Assembly (NCBI GenBank): GCA_005792225.1
Contig: SXSP01000466.1
Coordinates: forward strand, 1 to 6,433
DNA from: Bdellovibrionales bacterium
GTDB taxonomy: Bacteria; Bdellovibrionota; Bdellovibrionia; Bdellovibrionales; JAMPXM01
Direction: 5' to 3'
DNA length: 6,433 nucleotides
A program made the translations under genes and the position numbers. The notes beneath the pieces were generated by a model. It was not told the DNA's origin and searched no databases. It worked only from the letters and a program-made list of their open reading frames with translations. Positions 1 to 5,543 of this stretch are shown here, piece by piece. The number at the start of each line of letters is the position of its first letter. Position 1 is the first letter of the stretch.

Positions 1-270
1 CGGATCCGTCACGGCAGTCAGGAAGATCTCTCCGGAGTCACCGCGGAAATCGACCGACAAATAGGTGTCGTCGAGGCGGCCAATAAGATCGTTGAGACGG
101 AACTGCGCCTTGAGCTTCGGGCACGTGAGGTTCTCGGCGATTTGAACTTCGTCGACGGTGACGTAGAGGGAGCCACTCGCGTTCACGGGCCGGGTGTTTT
201 CGCTGGCGATCCGTGTGGGGCCGGTCCACGTTCCCGAGATACGATTGTACGCGGCTTGAAGACGCTCGCG
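1..270 (-). repeat. Module 3 of the lipoprotein (cut by the left edge)
   Basis: Residues 360-449 repeat module 2, with the matching RERLQ start, the TVDEV strand, LTCP with C409, and GEIFLTA. The second cysteine (CPVG motif) would be expected about 46 residues after C409, just beyond the window. Confidence 0.75.
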
Positions 271-1347
271 TTGATCGTCGGGCGCAACCGCATCTTTCGA
301 TTCGTGCTTGAACGAAATACTGCCGATGTCACCGCCGCTTCCCTTTAAGACGCCCGTCATGAGGTTCTTCGGATTGCGAAGGCTGATGGAGCCCGTTACG
401 GCGAGTTTGGGATCAAATTTTCCGACGGGGCACACGCGCTGGCCCGTGGGCGCCGTTGCCGCCGTGAGGAAGAGTTCTCCGGTACCTTCCCGATAAGAAA
501 CCTTCATGTAGTGATCATCGAGTTTATCGACGATGTCGGTTAGACGGTACTGAGCGCGAAGCTCGGGACACGTGAGACCCGAGCCGATATCGACTTCGTC
601 GATCGTCAAGTAAATAGCCGACGCCGCGTTGATTGATCCGCGCGTCGTCGAGAGGCGGGAAGCACCCGCCCAAGTTCCCGCGATGCGGCCGTAGGCTTTT
701 TGCAAGCGCTCTCGTTGATCGCGAATCGGCTGAAAGACTTCGGATGTCGTGCGGGTCATCTCCAGTTGACCGAGACGACCGTTCGTTCCGAAAACGTTTC
801 CTTTGAGGAGACCGCGAATGATGCTGCCGTCGATGGTCAGGCGGGGATCGCGAGGTCCGACGGGACACGAGCGAACAGTGCCGCCGGCGCCTCCGCCAGG
901 TTCGCTCGTCGCCGTAGGTTGAGCGAACCGCGCGGTTCCTCCAACTTGGCCGTAGTCGACCCGGAAAGTCGTATCGTCGAGTTCTCCGACGCCGTCGAGT
1001 TTCAACTGAGCATAGAGTTGCGGACGGGAGATCGGATTGCCAACCCGGTCGTAACCCTCTTGCACGGTGCCGATGTAGAGATGAATTTGACCGGGGAGAT
1101 CCCGGTATTCATCGGCGTCTTCGGCTTCAATGCCTTCGGGGGGAACCGGAGCTTTGATCTTGAGGTTCCCCCGGTAAACACCGGCAACCGTCGCGTAAGC
1201 TTGAGTGAGTTTTTCTGAATTTCGATTGCGTTGAGCCTGTTCGCTATCATCGCCCTCGGGCGAGATGCCGACGCCGCAGGCGGTGAGTAGAGTGCCGAGC
1301 GTCGCGGTGAGAACGAACGTCCGCAGGAGGCGAGACAAGTCCTTCAT
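1..1347 (-). CDS. Modular repeat lipoprotein, 3' end beyond the left edge (partial)
   Basis: The frame starts at ATG 1347 and stays open for all 449 codons to the left edge, so the C-terminus and stop lie outside the window. A strong SD (AAGGGAG, 1355-1361) sits 7 nt before the ATG. Residues 1-23 form a lipoprotein signal peptide with lipobox L-T-A-C and lipidated Cys24. Gly at +2 argues against inner-membrane retention and for the outer membrane. The mature part contains three homologous modules: about residues 44-203 (divergent), 212-359, and 360 onward (cut). Shared landmarks in modules 2 and 3 are RERLQ-AY-RI-GTW, a Leu/Tyr-rich strand ending in T(I/V)DEV, LTCP-L-AQ-RL, and GE(L/I)FLTA. 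CPVG recurs in modules 1 and 2. The alternating hydrophobic pattern suggests beta-rich domains. Module 2 has a probable cysteine pair, C260 and C306. I do not recognise the family. A surface or periplasmic structural or binding role is inference. Confidence 0.88.
   Translation of the reverse strand, partial: MKDLSRLLRTFVLTATLGTLLTACGVGISPEGDDSEQAQRNRNSEKLTQAYATVAGVYRGNLKIKAPVPPEGIEAEDADEYRDLPGQIHLYIGTVQEGYDRVGNPISRPQLYAQLKLDGVGELDDTTFRVDYGQVGGTARFAQPTATSEPGGGAGGTVRSCPVGPRDPRLTIDGSIIRGLLKGNVFGTNGRLGQLEMTRTTSEVFQPIRDQRERLQKAYGRIAGTWAGASRLSTTRGSINAASAIYLTIDEVDIGSGLTCPELRAQYRLTDIVDKLDDHYMKVSYREGTGELFLTAATAPTGQRVCPVGKFDPKLAVTGSISLRNPKNLMTGVLKGSGGDIGSISFKHESKDAVAPDDQRERLQAAYNRISGTWTGPTRIASENTRPVNASGSLYVTVDEVQIAENLTCPKLKAQFRLNDLIGRLDDTYLSVDFRGDSGEIFLTAVTDP
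271..714 (-). repeat. Module 2 of the lipoprotein, tandem repeat unit of about 148 codons
   Basis: This is the complete second module (residues 212-359). It begins RERLQKAYGRIAGTW and aligns almost without gaps to the next module at residue 360, which begins RERLQAAYNRISGTW. The similarity is also visible in DNA: the stretch near 98-155 resembles that near 546-603, about 448 bp apart. It contains C260 and C306, the cysteine pair that appears to define the module. Confidence 0.8.
739..1218 (-). repeat. Module 1 of the lipoprotein (divergent copy)
   Basis: Residues about 44-203 keep the module plan: L-QAY-TVAG-Y-G at the start, L-AQLKL in the middle, then CPVG-RDPRL at residue 161 and G-LKG near the end. 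The copy is longer, with an acidic insert around residues 70-85 and a Gly-rich stretch at 150-156. It lacks the first cysteine of the pair, because Arg108 occupies the position of C260/C409. Confidence 0.6.
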
Positions 1348-1370
1348 ATCCAAACTCCCTTGTGATCGCC

Positions 1371-1376
1371 CTTATA
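1371..1376 (-). promoter_or_regulatory. Possible -10 element for the lipoprotein gene
   Basis: TATAAG on the minus strand matches TATAAT at 5 of 6 positions and would start transcription shortly before the SD at 1355-1361, giving a very short leader. No good -35 hexamer sits at 16-18 nt. The expected -35 position falls inside the inverted repeat at 1391-1432, which would fit an activator-dependent or repressed promoter. An alternative -10, TATGAT, lies at 1380-1385. Confidence 0.25.
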
Positions 1377-1390
1377 CAGATCATAGAAAA

Positions 1391-1432
1391 GAAGAGTTGT
1401 CTCGTTTGAGTTTGATAAACAGACAATTCTTC
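1391..1432. promoter_or_regulatory. Long imperfect inverted repeat upstream of the lipoprotein gene
   Basis: Arms GAAGAGTTGTCTCGTTT (1391-1407) and AAACAGACAATTCTTC (1417-1432) pair around a 9-nt loop, with one G-T wobble (plus-strand reading) and one bulged base. It begins 44 nt upstream of the lipoprotein ATG. It could be an operator overlapping the -35 region, or an RNA hairpin from a plus-strand transcript, where the wobble makes pairing better. There is no T-run after it, so a simple intrinsic terminator is unlikely. Confidence 0.5.
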
Positions 1433-1595
1433 CTAACTGGAACGACTCAAGTTTGAGCGTAGAAAACTTCGCTCGTGTTAGCGATGAAAACAGATTTCTG
1501 AACTTCCATTTCTCCCCGTGACTTCAATGGTTTGCGATCGATAGCGGCGGCAGCCGACGGACCTCTTGTCTCTTCATTGAAGATGTTTTTCTGAC

Positions 1596-1627
1596 CTGTC
1601 GAGCCCTATCGCGGACTTAGGGGACGG
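1596..1627. other. Bulged hairpin in the divergent intergenic region
   Basis: CTGTC pairs with GACGG (one wobble) outside, and CCCTA pairs with TAGGG inside, separated by a 3-nt one-sided bulge (GAG) and closed by a 9-nt loop. No T-run follows, so it does not look like an intrinsic terminator. Confidence 0.35.
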
Positions 1628-1645
1628 CACCAGAAATGTACTGGT

Positions 1646-1663
1646 TGTAATTGATTGATTACA
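1646..1663. promoter_or_regulatory. 18-bp operator-like dyad upstream of the small membrane-protein gene
   Basis: TGTAAT and ATTACA form a perfect 6-bp inverted repeat with a 6-nt spacer (TGATTG). It is AT-rich against a GC-richer background and lies 74 bp upstream of the ATG at 1738, a spacing usual for a dimeric regulator site. TGTAAT itself is a 5-of-6 match to a -10 element, so the dyad may overlap a promoter. The cognate regulator is unknown. Confidence 0.35.
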
Positions 1664-1724
1664 TATGGCCCCGTTAGGCAGGAGGCTCGGCCCAAAAAAA
1701 TTTGTGGGGAATCGTCGATCTTCT

Positions 1725-1737
1725 AGGAGGAGGAGGG
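1725..1737 (+). promoter_or_regulatory. Extended, repetitive Shine-Dalgarno that fixes the start at 1738
   Basis: AGGAGGAGGAGGG is a run of overlapping SD cores ending directly at the ATG. The first AGGAGG (1725-1730) has an ideal 7-nt spacing. This is why the start is placed at ATG 1738 and not at the in-frame TTG at 1702, which has no well-spaced SD. Confidence 0.75.
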
Positions 1738-1929
1738 ATGGTCATTAAAGGAAGAGACCTGAAGTATTGGCCCGCATTGGCGATGCTTGTCGTCGGTGTC
1801 GGAATGTTCGCGAGCGCGGTTCAGATGAAAGGAAGAGAACTTGAAGCCGCGAACGCTCGTCGTCAGGCAAAAATCGAATGGAAGAAGGCGCATCGAGCCG
1901 CCGCCAACTTAAGCTTTAATGATCAGTAG
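1738..1929 (+). CDS. Small single-span inner-membrane protein, 63 aa
   Basis: The start is ATG 1738, supported by the SD run at 1725-1737; the stop is TAG 1927-1929. A short basic N-terminus (MVIKGRDLK) is followed by a hydrophobic segment at about residues 11-30, containing GVGMF and flanked by Trp11 and Lys31. The rest (31-57) is a strongly charged, Arg/Lys/Glu/Ala-rich stretch likely to form an amphipathic helix. The protein has no cysteine and no enzymatic motif. Its 3' end overlaps the convergent gene by 7 bp. I do not recognise the family. A small membrane-anchored adaptor or regulator is possible, but this is inference from shape only. Confidence 0.65.
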   Translation: MVIKGRDLKYWPALAMLVVGVGMFASAVQMKGRELEAANARRQAKIEWKKAHRAAANLSFNDQ

Positions 1930-2393
1930 CCGCCGTAACCGCCGATTCCCACGAGGAGACTGTGGGCATCGGTTTTGAGTTCCTCATTCGCGAAGGCAAC
2001 CGTGATGGTAGGGATGTCGGCTGTCTGGTAGCGCGTGGCGCCCGCGAGATGCTCGAGCGCTTTGACCCGCATTTCTTCGTCGCGAACCGAACGAAGGAGT
2101 CGCACGAGCTGCAGGGGAGCGAGAACGCGGCCCGAGCGCAGAATCGCCGTGGTCGCTGATTTCATGTAAATCACTTTTTGATTATCCGTCATTTTCGGAT
2201 TCGCAAGACGTTGAGTGAAGGCTTTGTCGAAAACCTTCCACTCCACCCATTTCATGCGTGGGGCGGGAAGTTCCAGCGGGCTGGGGAGCTTCGGTATCTC
2301 GGCCCTCGCTGGCAAAGACGCCGTCAAGTGGCCCATGGCGACCACGATGGGGAGCCATCCGGAGATGATTTTTGAGAGTCTCTCATTCGACAT
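1923..2393 (-). CDS. Exported DUF4476-like helical protein, 156 aa
   Basis: ATG 2393 has a GAGG SD 6 nt upstream. Residues 1-31 form a Sec signal peptide: basic N-region, hydrophobic core WLPIVVAMGHLTASL, and ARA before Glu32. After a Pro-rich linker (33-46), residues about 68-147 form a helical domain. Its pattern, D-QK-Y-KSA then Q-VRLL then RVKALEHLA then DI--I--AF---K-DA-SLL, resembles DUF4476 (Pfam PF14771), a family of unknown function. I judge this by pattern alone. The chain ends in GIGGYGGY, an unusual Gly/Tyr tail. The product is probably periplasmic or secreted. The gene is divergent from the nuclease gene and convergent with the 63-aa gene, overlapping it by 7 bp. Confidence 0.72.
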   Translation of the reverse strand: MSNERLSKIISGWLPIVVAMGHLTASLPARAEIPKLPSPLELPAPRMKWVEWKVFDKAFTQRLANPKMTDNQKVIYMKSATTAILRSGRVLAPLQLVRLLRSVRDEEMRVKALEHLAGATRYQTADIPTITVAFANEELKTDAHSLLVGIGGYGGY

Positions 2394-2594
2394 CTTCGAC
2401 CTCGTGGCCTTGAGAAGGCAAAGATCGCTCCAACTCCCAGATCGATTAACGCCAGATGGGACTCAGCCTGCGTTCAATGTCTAGGCAGTTGATTGCCCTG
2501 TTTTGTCACGCGAGCCGAGGGGAGCAATTTGACCCTTCTCGAATGGAGCGCGTTTTGCTAATCCCTTGGTGGACCGATTCAAAAAGGAGTCACC
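2394..2594. other. Divergent intergenic region between the DUF4476-like and nuclease genes
   Basis: These 201 bp must hold promoters for both flanking genes. The only reasonable element I see is on the plus strand (see 2529-2562). On the minus strand I find no well-spaced -35/-10 pair for the 156-aa gene. Confidence 0.5.
2529..2562 (+). promoter_or_regulatory. Possible promoter of the nuclease/PLC-like gene
   Basis: TTGACC (2529-2534) is a 5-of-6 match to a -35 element. A -10-like GCTAAT, preceded by TTTT, lies at 2557-2562. The 22-nt spacing is longer than the usual 16-18 nt, so either the pair is coincidental or an activator is needed. Confidence 0.2.
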
Positions 2595-3632
2595 ATGCTA
2601 CGCGCGCTCTCGATGGCCTTTGTTTTATTGGCTAGCTCTTCATCTTGGGCCTGGGGAGAACGCGGCCACCACGTGATTTGTGAAGTAGCAACGCAGCTGG
2701 TTCAAACGCCCGAGATGAAGGCGTTCCTTCTCACGCGGTCTGAAGTTATGGGGCACCTCTGCAATATTCCGGATATCTATTGGCGCGATTTAGGTGAGGC
2801 TTCGAAGATCGGTGATGCCGCGCACTTCATCAATCCGGAAAACGTAGGTCTTCGCCTCGAGACGGTGCCCGAGGCGATCAAGGATTACTACGCTCATGAT
2901 CACCATGCTGAGGACACCACGATCGAAAAAAAGCATACGAGGATGGGAAGTCTTTTCTGGCGGGCGCAGCAATTCTACGATCGCGCCGTCACGAGCGGAA
3001 AGGCCGCAAAAAATTCGACCCCGCCCGCTAAGTCGGAAGAACAAAAAGCGGACCATGCCTTCAATAAAAATATACTCTCATTTTTAACAAACTTAGGTCT
3101 CATCGGGCACTTCGTTGGTGATGCATCGATGCCGTTTCACACGAACAGCGACTACGACGGATGGGCCGCGGGGCACGGAGGCATTCACGCGTTTTACGAA
3201 GGTGCCTGCGTTGCGAGTTATGATTTTGCGCTCGAGAACGAGGTTTTTCAGAAGGCCCGTCGACTCGGCTCGAAACGCGCCCGCGTTCCCGTCGTAAACA
3301 CGGCCTGGGAGCTAACGCGACAAGTGGCGCTCGCAAGTTCGCCTGAAGTCCCGCGGGTTCTCGAAGCCGATCGCATTCTCTCCAGCTCGGTGAGCTCGGA
3401 AGATCGTTCGCAGTCAAAGCCGGCGGAGCGCGCATCGCTCGAGAAAGCGTGCCCCGCGTTTCGTTCCATGATCGTCACGCAAATGGCTCGCTCGGCACTC
3501 GCACTCGCGAGGACTTGGGATGCCGCTTTCGCCGACGCCACTCAGCCTGATCTCAAGAAGTACAGGTCCTACAAATATCCGCTCATGCCGGAGTTCGTAC
3601 GACCTGATTATCTCCTCAATCTAGGAGAATAG
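2595..3632 (+). CDS. Exported zinc hydrolase, S1/P1 nuclease / zinc phospholipase C superfamily, 345 aa
   Basis: ATG 2595 follows the SD AAAGGAG (2583-2589). Residues 1-19 are a signal peptide cut before Trp20, which gives the mature N-terminal Trp that ligates zinc in this superfamily. The three-zinc ligand set is visible: Trp20, His25 (WGERGHH), Asp60, His77 (DAAHF), His172 and Asp176 plus His182 (GHFVGDASMPFH), and His198 with Glu202 (HAFYE). S1/P1 nucleases cleave single-stranded DNA and RNA; related enzymes hydrolyse phosphatidylcholine. The last ligand is Glu, as in Bacillus cereus phospholipase C, where P1 nuclease has Asp, so the substrate is open. Low-complexity inserts (about 135-153 and 262-282) and a C-terminal extension make it longer than a typical family member. 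Four cysteines (29, 56, 205, 286) could form disulfides. It acts in the periplasm or outside the cell. The 3' end overlaps the convergent propeller gene by 17 bp. Confidence 0.88.
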   Translation: MLRALSMAFVLLASSSSWAWGERGHHVICEVATQLVQTPEMKAFLLTRSEVMGHLCNIPDIYWRDLGEASKIGDAAHFINPENVGLRLETVPEAIKDYYAHDHHAEDTTIEKKHTRMGSLFWRAQQFYDRAVTSGKAAKNSTPPAKSEEQKADHAFNKNILSFLTNLGLIGHFVGDASMPFHTNSDYDGWAAGHGGIHAFYEGACVASYDFALENEVFQKARRLGSKRARVPVVNTAWELTRQVALASSPEVPRVLEADRILSSSVSSEDRSQSKPAERASLEKACPAFRSMIVTQMARSALALARTWDAAFADATQPDLKKYRSYKYPLMPEFVRPDYLLNLGE

Positions 3633-4554
3633 ATTTGCGATCGAGGGCGACAGACGTCTTCGTATATTTTCCGCCCCGAGTTTCGGGCGCCTCGAGAAAA
3701 CAAGTGTAGTAGTACTCTTCATCCATGCTTGCGCGGCCGATGGGATGGCCCTTGATTCCGAATTTCCAAATGCGTTGCTCGGGCTCGGGTACGACACTGC
3801 CTCTAAGCGTCGACAATTTGTATTTCCAAATCGGAATTCCCATGAAGCTTACGATGAGTTTTTCGCCATCGGTTGCGAGCGCATCAGCGCCCGCATCCAT
3901 GTTGTCAAGGTTGTGCTCCGTCGTGCGAGTGGCGAGGTTGTAGACGACGATTCCGCGGAAAGCGGGTTTTTGATCGGGGCGTCTCATCGTGACGTCGTCC
4001 ATAGAGAAATACGCGAGATCACCCGCGACCGCGACACCTGTTGCCATCGACAAGAGAGGCGCCTGTTCTTGAACGAGCGGCGCTTGGTGAACGATTTTCT
4101 TTGAGACCGTGTCGAAGATCGACAGGCCCCACAGTCCGTGGGAGATGACCAGTTGGTCTTTGTAGAGGGCCATGGCGGTCGGGTATTCCCAATTCGCGGG
4201 TCTGCGGCCGGCATTGAAGGTCGGGTGGACGGCGATGCGCTGAAGGCCCGAGAGGCTCCACTCCTCGATGCCCGCGGGTGTGAGGATCCAGAGTGTGTCT
4301 CCCGTGCGCACGAGATCCAGTTCAGCTGCGCGCGTGGAGATGATACGCGAATCTCGCGGATCTCCGATCGAGACGATCTGCACGGCGTTTTGCGTGATGC
4401 CGAAATACATATTGTCGTCGTCATAGCGGATGAAGGATTCGCAGCCACCCTGGGACTGCACAACGCTCTTTAAGACTTTTGAGTTGACCTGAGCCCGCGC
4501 TCCCGATGCGATGGCGATCGAGAGGAGGACGGTGAGGAATCCGAATGCTTTCAT
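3616..4554 (-). CDS. Exported beta-propeller-like protein (LVIVD/WD-like blades), 312 aa
   Basis: ATG 4554 has the SD AAAGGAG 7 nt upstream. Residues 1-21 form a signal peptide with ARA before Gln22. The mature chain repeats a blade-like pattern, a short turn (GD/KD/DG) then a hydrophobic strand then G-I/L--W/F-L, at about residues 45-66, 83-107, 131-155, 177-212, 228-251 and 277-286. This suggests five to six propeller blades, in the manner of LVIVD-repeat or YVTN-like proteins. The only two mature cysteines, C38 and C285, sit in the first and last blades and could close the ring. There is no catalytic motif; a binding or scaffold role in the periplasm is inference. It lies 37 bp downstream of the outer-membrane protein gene in the same direction, so co-transcription is likely. 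It ends inside the 3' end of the convergent nuclease gene (17 bp). Confidence 0.78.
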   Translation of the reverse strand: MKAFGFLTVLLSIAIASGARAQVNSKVLKSVVQSQGGCESFIRYDDDNMYFGITQNAVQIVSIGDPRDSRIISTRAAELDLVRTGDTLWILTPAGIEEWSLSGLQRIAVHPTFNAGRRPANWEYPTAMALYKDQLVISHGLWGLSIFDTVSKKIVHQAPLVQEQAPLLSMATGVAVAGDLAYFSMDDVTMRRPDQKPAFRGIVVYNLATRTTEHNLDNMDAGADALATDGEKLIVSFMGIPIWKYKLSTLRGSVVPEPEQRIWKFGIKGHPIGRASMDEEYYYTCFLEAPETRGGKYTKTSVALDRKSILLD

Positions 4555-4568
4555 CGAGATGCTCCTTT

Positions 4569-4583
4569 GCTAGGGAGCCTAGC
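4569..4583. other. Intercistronic hairpin directly before the propeller SD
   Basis: GCTAGG and CCTAGC form a perfect 6-bp stem with a 3-nt loop. On the minus-strand message it lies between the OMP stop (4592-4594) and the SD of the propeller gene, which begins at the next base (4562-4568). It could affect RNA processing or translation coupling. It has no T-run and is not a terminator. Confidence 0.4.
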
Positions 4584-4591
4584 TAAGCACC

Positions 4592-5437
4592 TCAGATTTC
4601 GACGATCAAATCAAAAAATGCCTGTGACGATTGCAATTCACCGGAGAGGCCTTCACTCGTCGTCAGGCCGCGCTCAGTCATCACGCCGAAACTCGTCGAA
4701 ATGGGATCACTCAGGCGGTAATCCAGCGAGAGGAGCGCTCTCGTTCCACTCCCTCGTGCGCCGGCCGCTGATGCCGCAACCGTCGAAAAAGAAGAAGTGA
4801 TCGTAAATCGATCGCTGACTCGGTAACCGAGTTCGGTGAGCGTCTTGACCGCGTTCGAATAATTCTGCACGTCGTCTTCAGGCTGCTCTTCTCGAAAAAA
4901 GCGTCTCTGGTAAACGAAAGCTTGCGCGACTTTCCAGCGTCCCAGTTCGCGGCCCAATCGAATGAGCGGCCCCGTGGATCCCTCAAACGTCAGTTCACGC
5001 GAAGGCGTGTTGGCGGGTACGGTCCCGATCACTCCGACGATGAGTTGATCGATCCATCCGTCTAGAACCCATTCTTGACTCAGTGTCGCGCTCGGATTGT
5101 CGAATGCGCCTTCGGGCAGTTCTTCGGTTTCTGCACTATAGGGTTTCGTGTAAGCGACCTGTAACGTCGCCGCAACTTGGTAGGGACGATATTTGAGAGT
5201 CGGCTGAAGCACGTACCATCCGCCAACTTCGTCCAGGCCGTTGGCCTTCTGTATGCCATAGGTTTCCAAGATCACCACGCTTCCGTATTCGAACGGGCCC
5301 GCGGAGTTCTCGGTGGATACGGGCTCAGCCAAAACAGGAGCCTTGATCGTGCTGGCGCTCTCGTCTTGCGCGCGAGCTATATGCGGAGCGAATGCCGCAA
5401 GTAAACAAATTAAATAGAGATAGCGGAATTGATTCAT
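4592..5437 (-). CDS. Probable outer-membrane beta-barrel protein, 281 aa
   Basis: I place the start at ATG 5437, which gives a canonical signal peptide (MNQFRYLYLICLLAAFAPHIARA, cut before Gln24). An in-frame ATG at 5491 would add 18 residues (MVKFILHRR...) and spoil it. Neither start has a good SD. After a linker (24-48), residues about 49-281 show alternating hydrophobic/polar segments typical of transmembrane beta-strands, for example GSVVILETYG, GWYVLQPTLKY, AATLQVAYT, RWKVAQAFVYQRRF, FTITSSFST, RALLSLDYRL and the final FFDLIVEI. Aromatic residues lie at strand ends. I count roughly 10-12 candidate strands. The last residue is Ile, not the classical Phe/Trp. The family is not recognised; a porin or structural barrel is possible. 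It is probably in an operon with the downstream propeller gene. Confidence 0.72.
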   Translation of the reverse strand: MNQFRYLYLICLLAAFAPHIARAQDESASTIKAPVLAEPVSTENSAGPFEYGSVVILETYGIQKANGLDEVGGWYVLQPTLKYRPYQVAATLQVAYTKPYSAETEELPEGAFDNPSATLSQEWVLDGWIDQLIVGVIGTVPANTPSRELTFEGSTGPLIRLGRELGRWKVAQAFVYQRRFFREEQPEDDVQNYSNAVKTLTELGYRVSDRFTITSSFSTVAASAAGARGSGTRALLSLDYRLSDPISTSFGVMTERGLTTSEGLSGELQSSQAFFDLIVEI

Positions 5438-5543
5438 TTCGAATGCTCGTAACACGGATTGTGGTCGTCTGTGAAGGATAAATTTAACCATCTGTCGATT
5501 AGAAATAAAGTTTGTTTACATTAGTTAATTGACGCCCGGATAA

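Larger units (their letters stand above)
1348..1737. other. Gene-free divergent intergenic region with several inverted repeats
   Basis: This 390-bp stretch separates the lipoprotein (leftward) from the small membrane protein (rightward). No convincing coding frame is present. It holds an imperfect 15-16 bp dyad (1391-1432), an 8-bp inverted repeat with a 45-nt interior (1522-1529 with 1575-1582), a bulged hairpin (1596-1627) and an 18-bp dyad (1646-1663). These may be operators, a structured leader or a small RNA; the sequence alone cannot separate these. Confidence 0.6.

Noticed and set aside
524..868. Minus-strand open frame of 114 codons, Arg/Ser rich
   Set aside because: It is the lipoprotein coding sequence read in another frame. 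The Arg/Ser/Pro-rich composition is typical of out-of-frame reading of GC-rich DNA.
700..1218. Plus-strand open frame of 172 codons opposite the lipoprotein gene
   Set aside because: It lies opposite the lipoprotein frame, which has a lipobox, an SD and repeated modules. The plus frame has no SD or recognisable motif and is a shadow.
1702..1737. Upstream TTG start giving a 75-residue version of the small membrane protein
   Set aside because: The nearest SD (1680-1685) is 16 nt away, while ATG 1738 has an ideal SD. The extra residues include Gly codons that are just the SD repeat.
1665..1748. Possible 27-codon leader peptide (ATG 1665, Arg-rich end) overlapping the start of the small membrane protein
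   Set aside because: No SD precedes it, and the Arg run is simply the AGG repeats of the downstream SD read as codons.
3672..3689. GC-rich hairpin just past the nuclease gene as its terminator
   Set aside because: The stem has a bulge, no T-run follows on either strand, and it lies within the coding sequence of the propeller gene.
3984..4463. Minus-strand 159-codon Ser/Arg/Pro-rich frame inside the propeller gene
   Set aside because: It is an out-of-frame reading of the propeller gene, with no SD, no signal peptide and biased composition.
5438..5491. Upstream ATG at 5491 for the outer-membrane protein gene
   Set aside because: It would place 18 polar and basic residues before an otherwise canonical signal peptide, and it has no SD. 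The choice is not certain, because ATG 5437 also has a weak SD.
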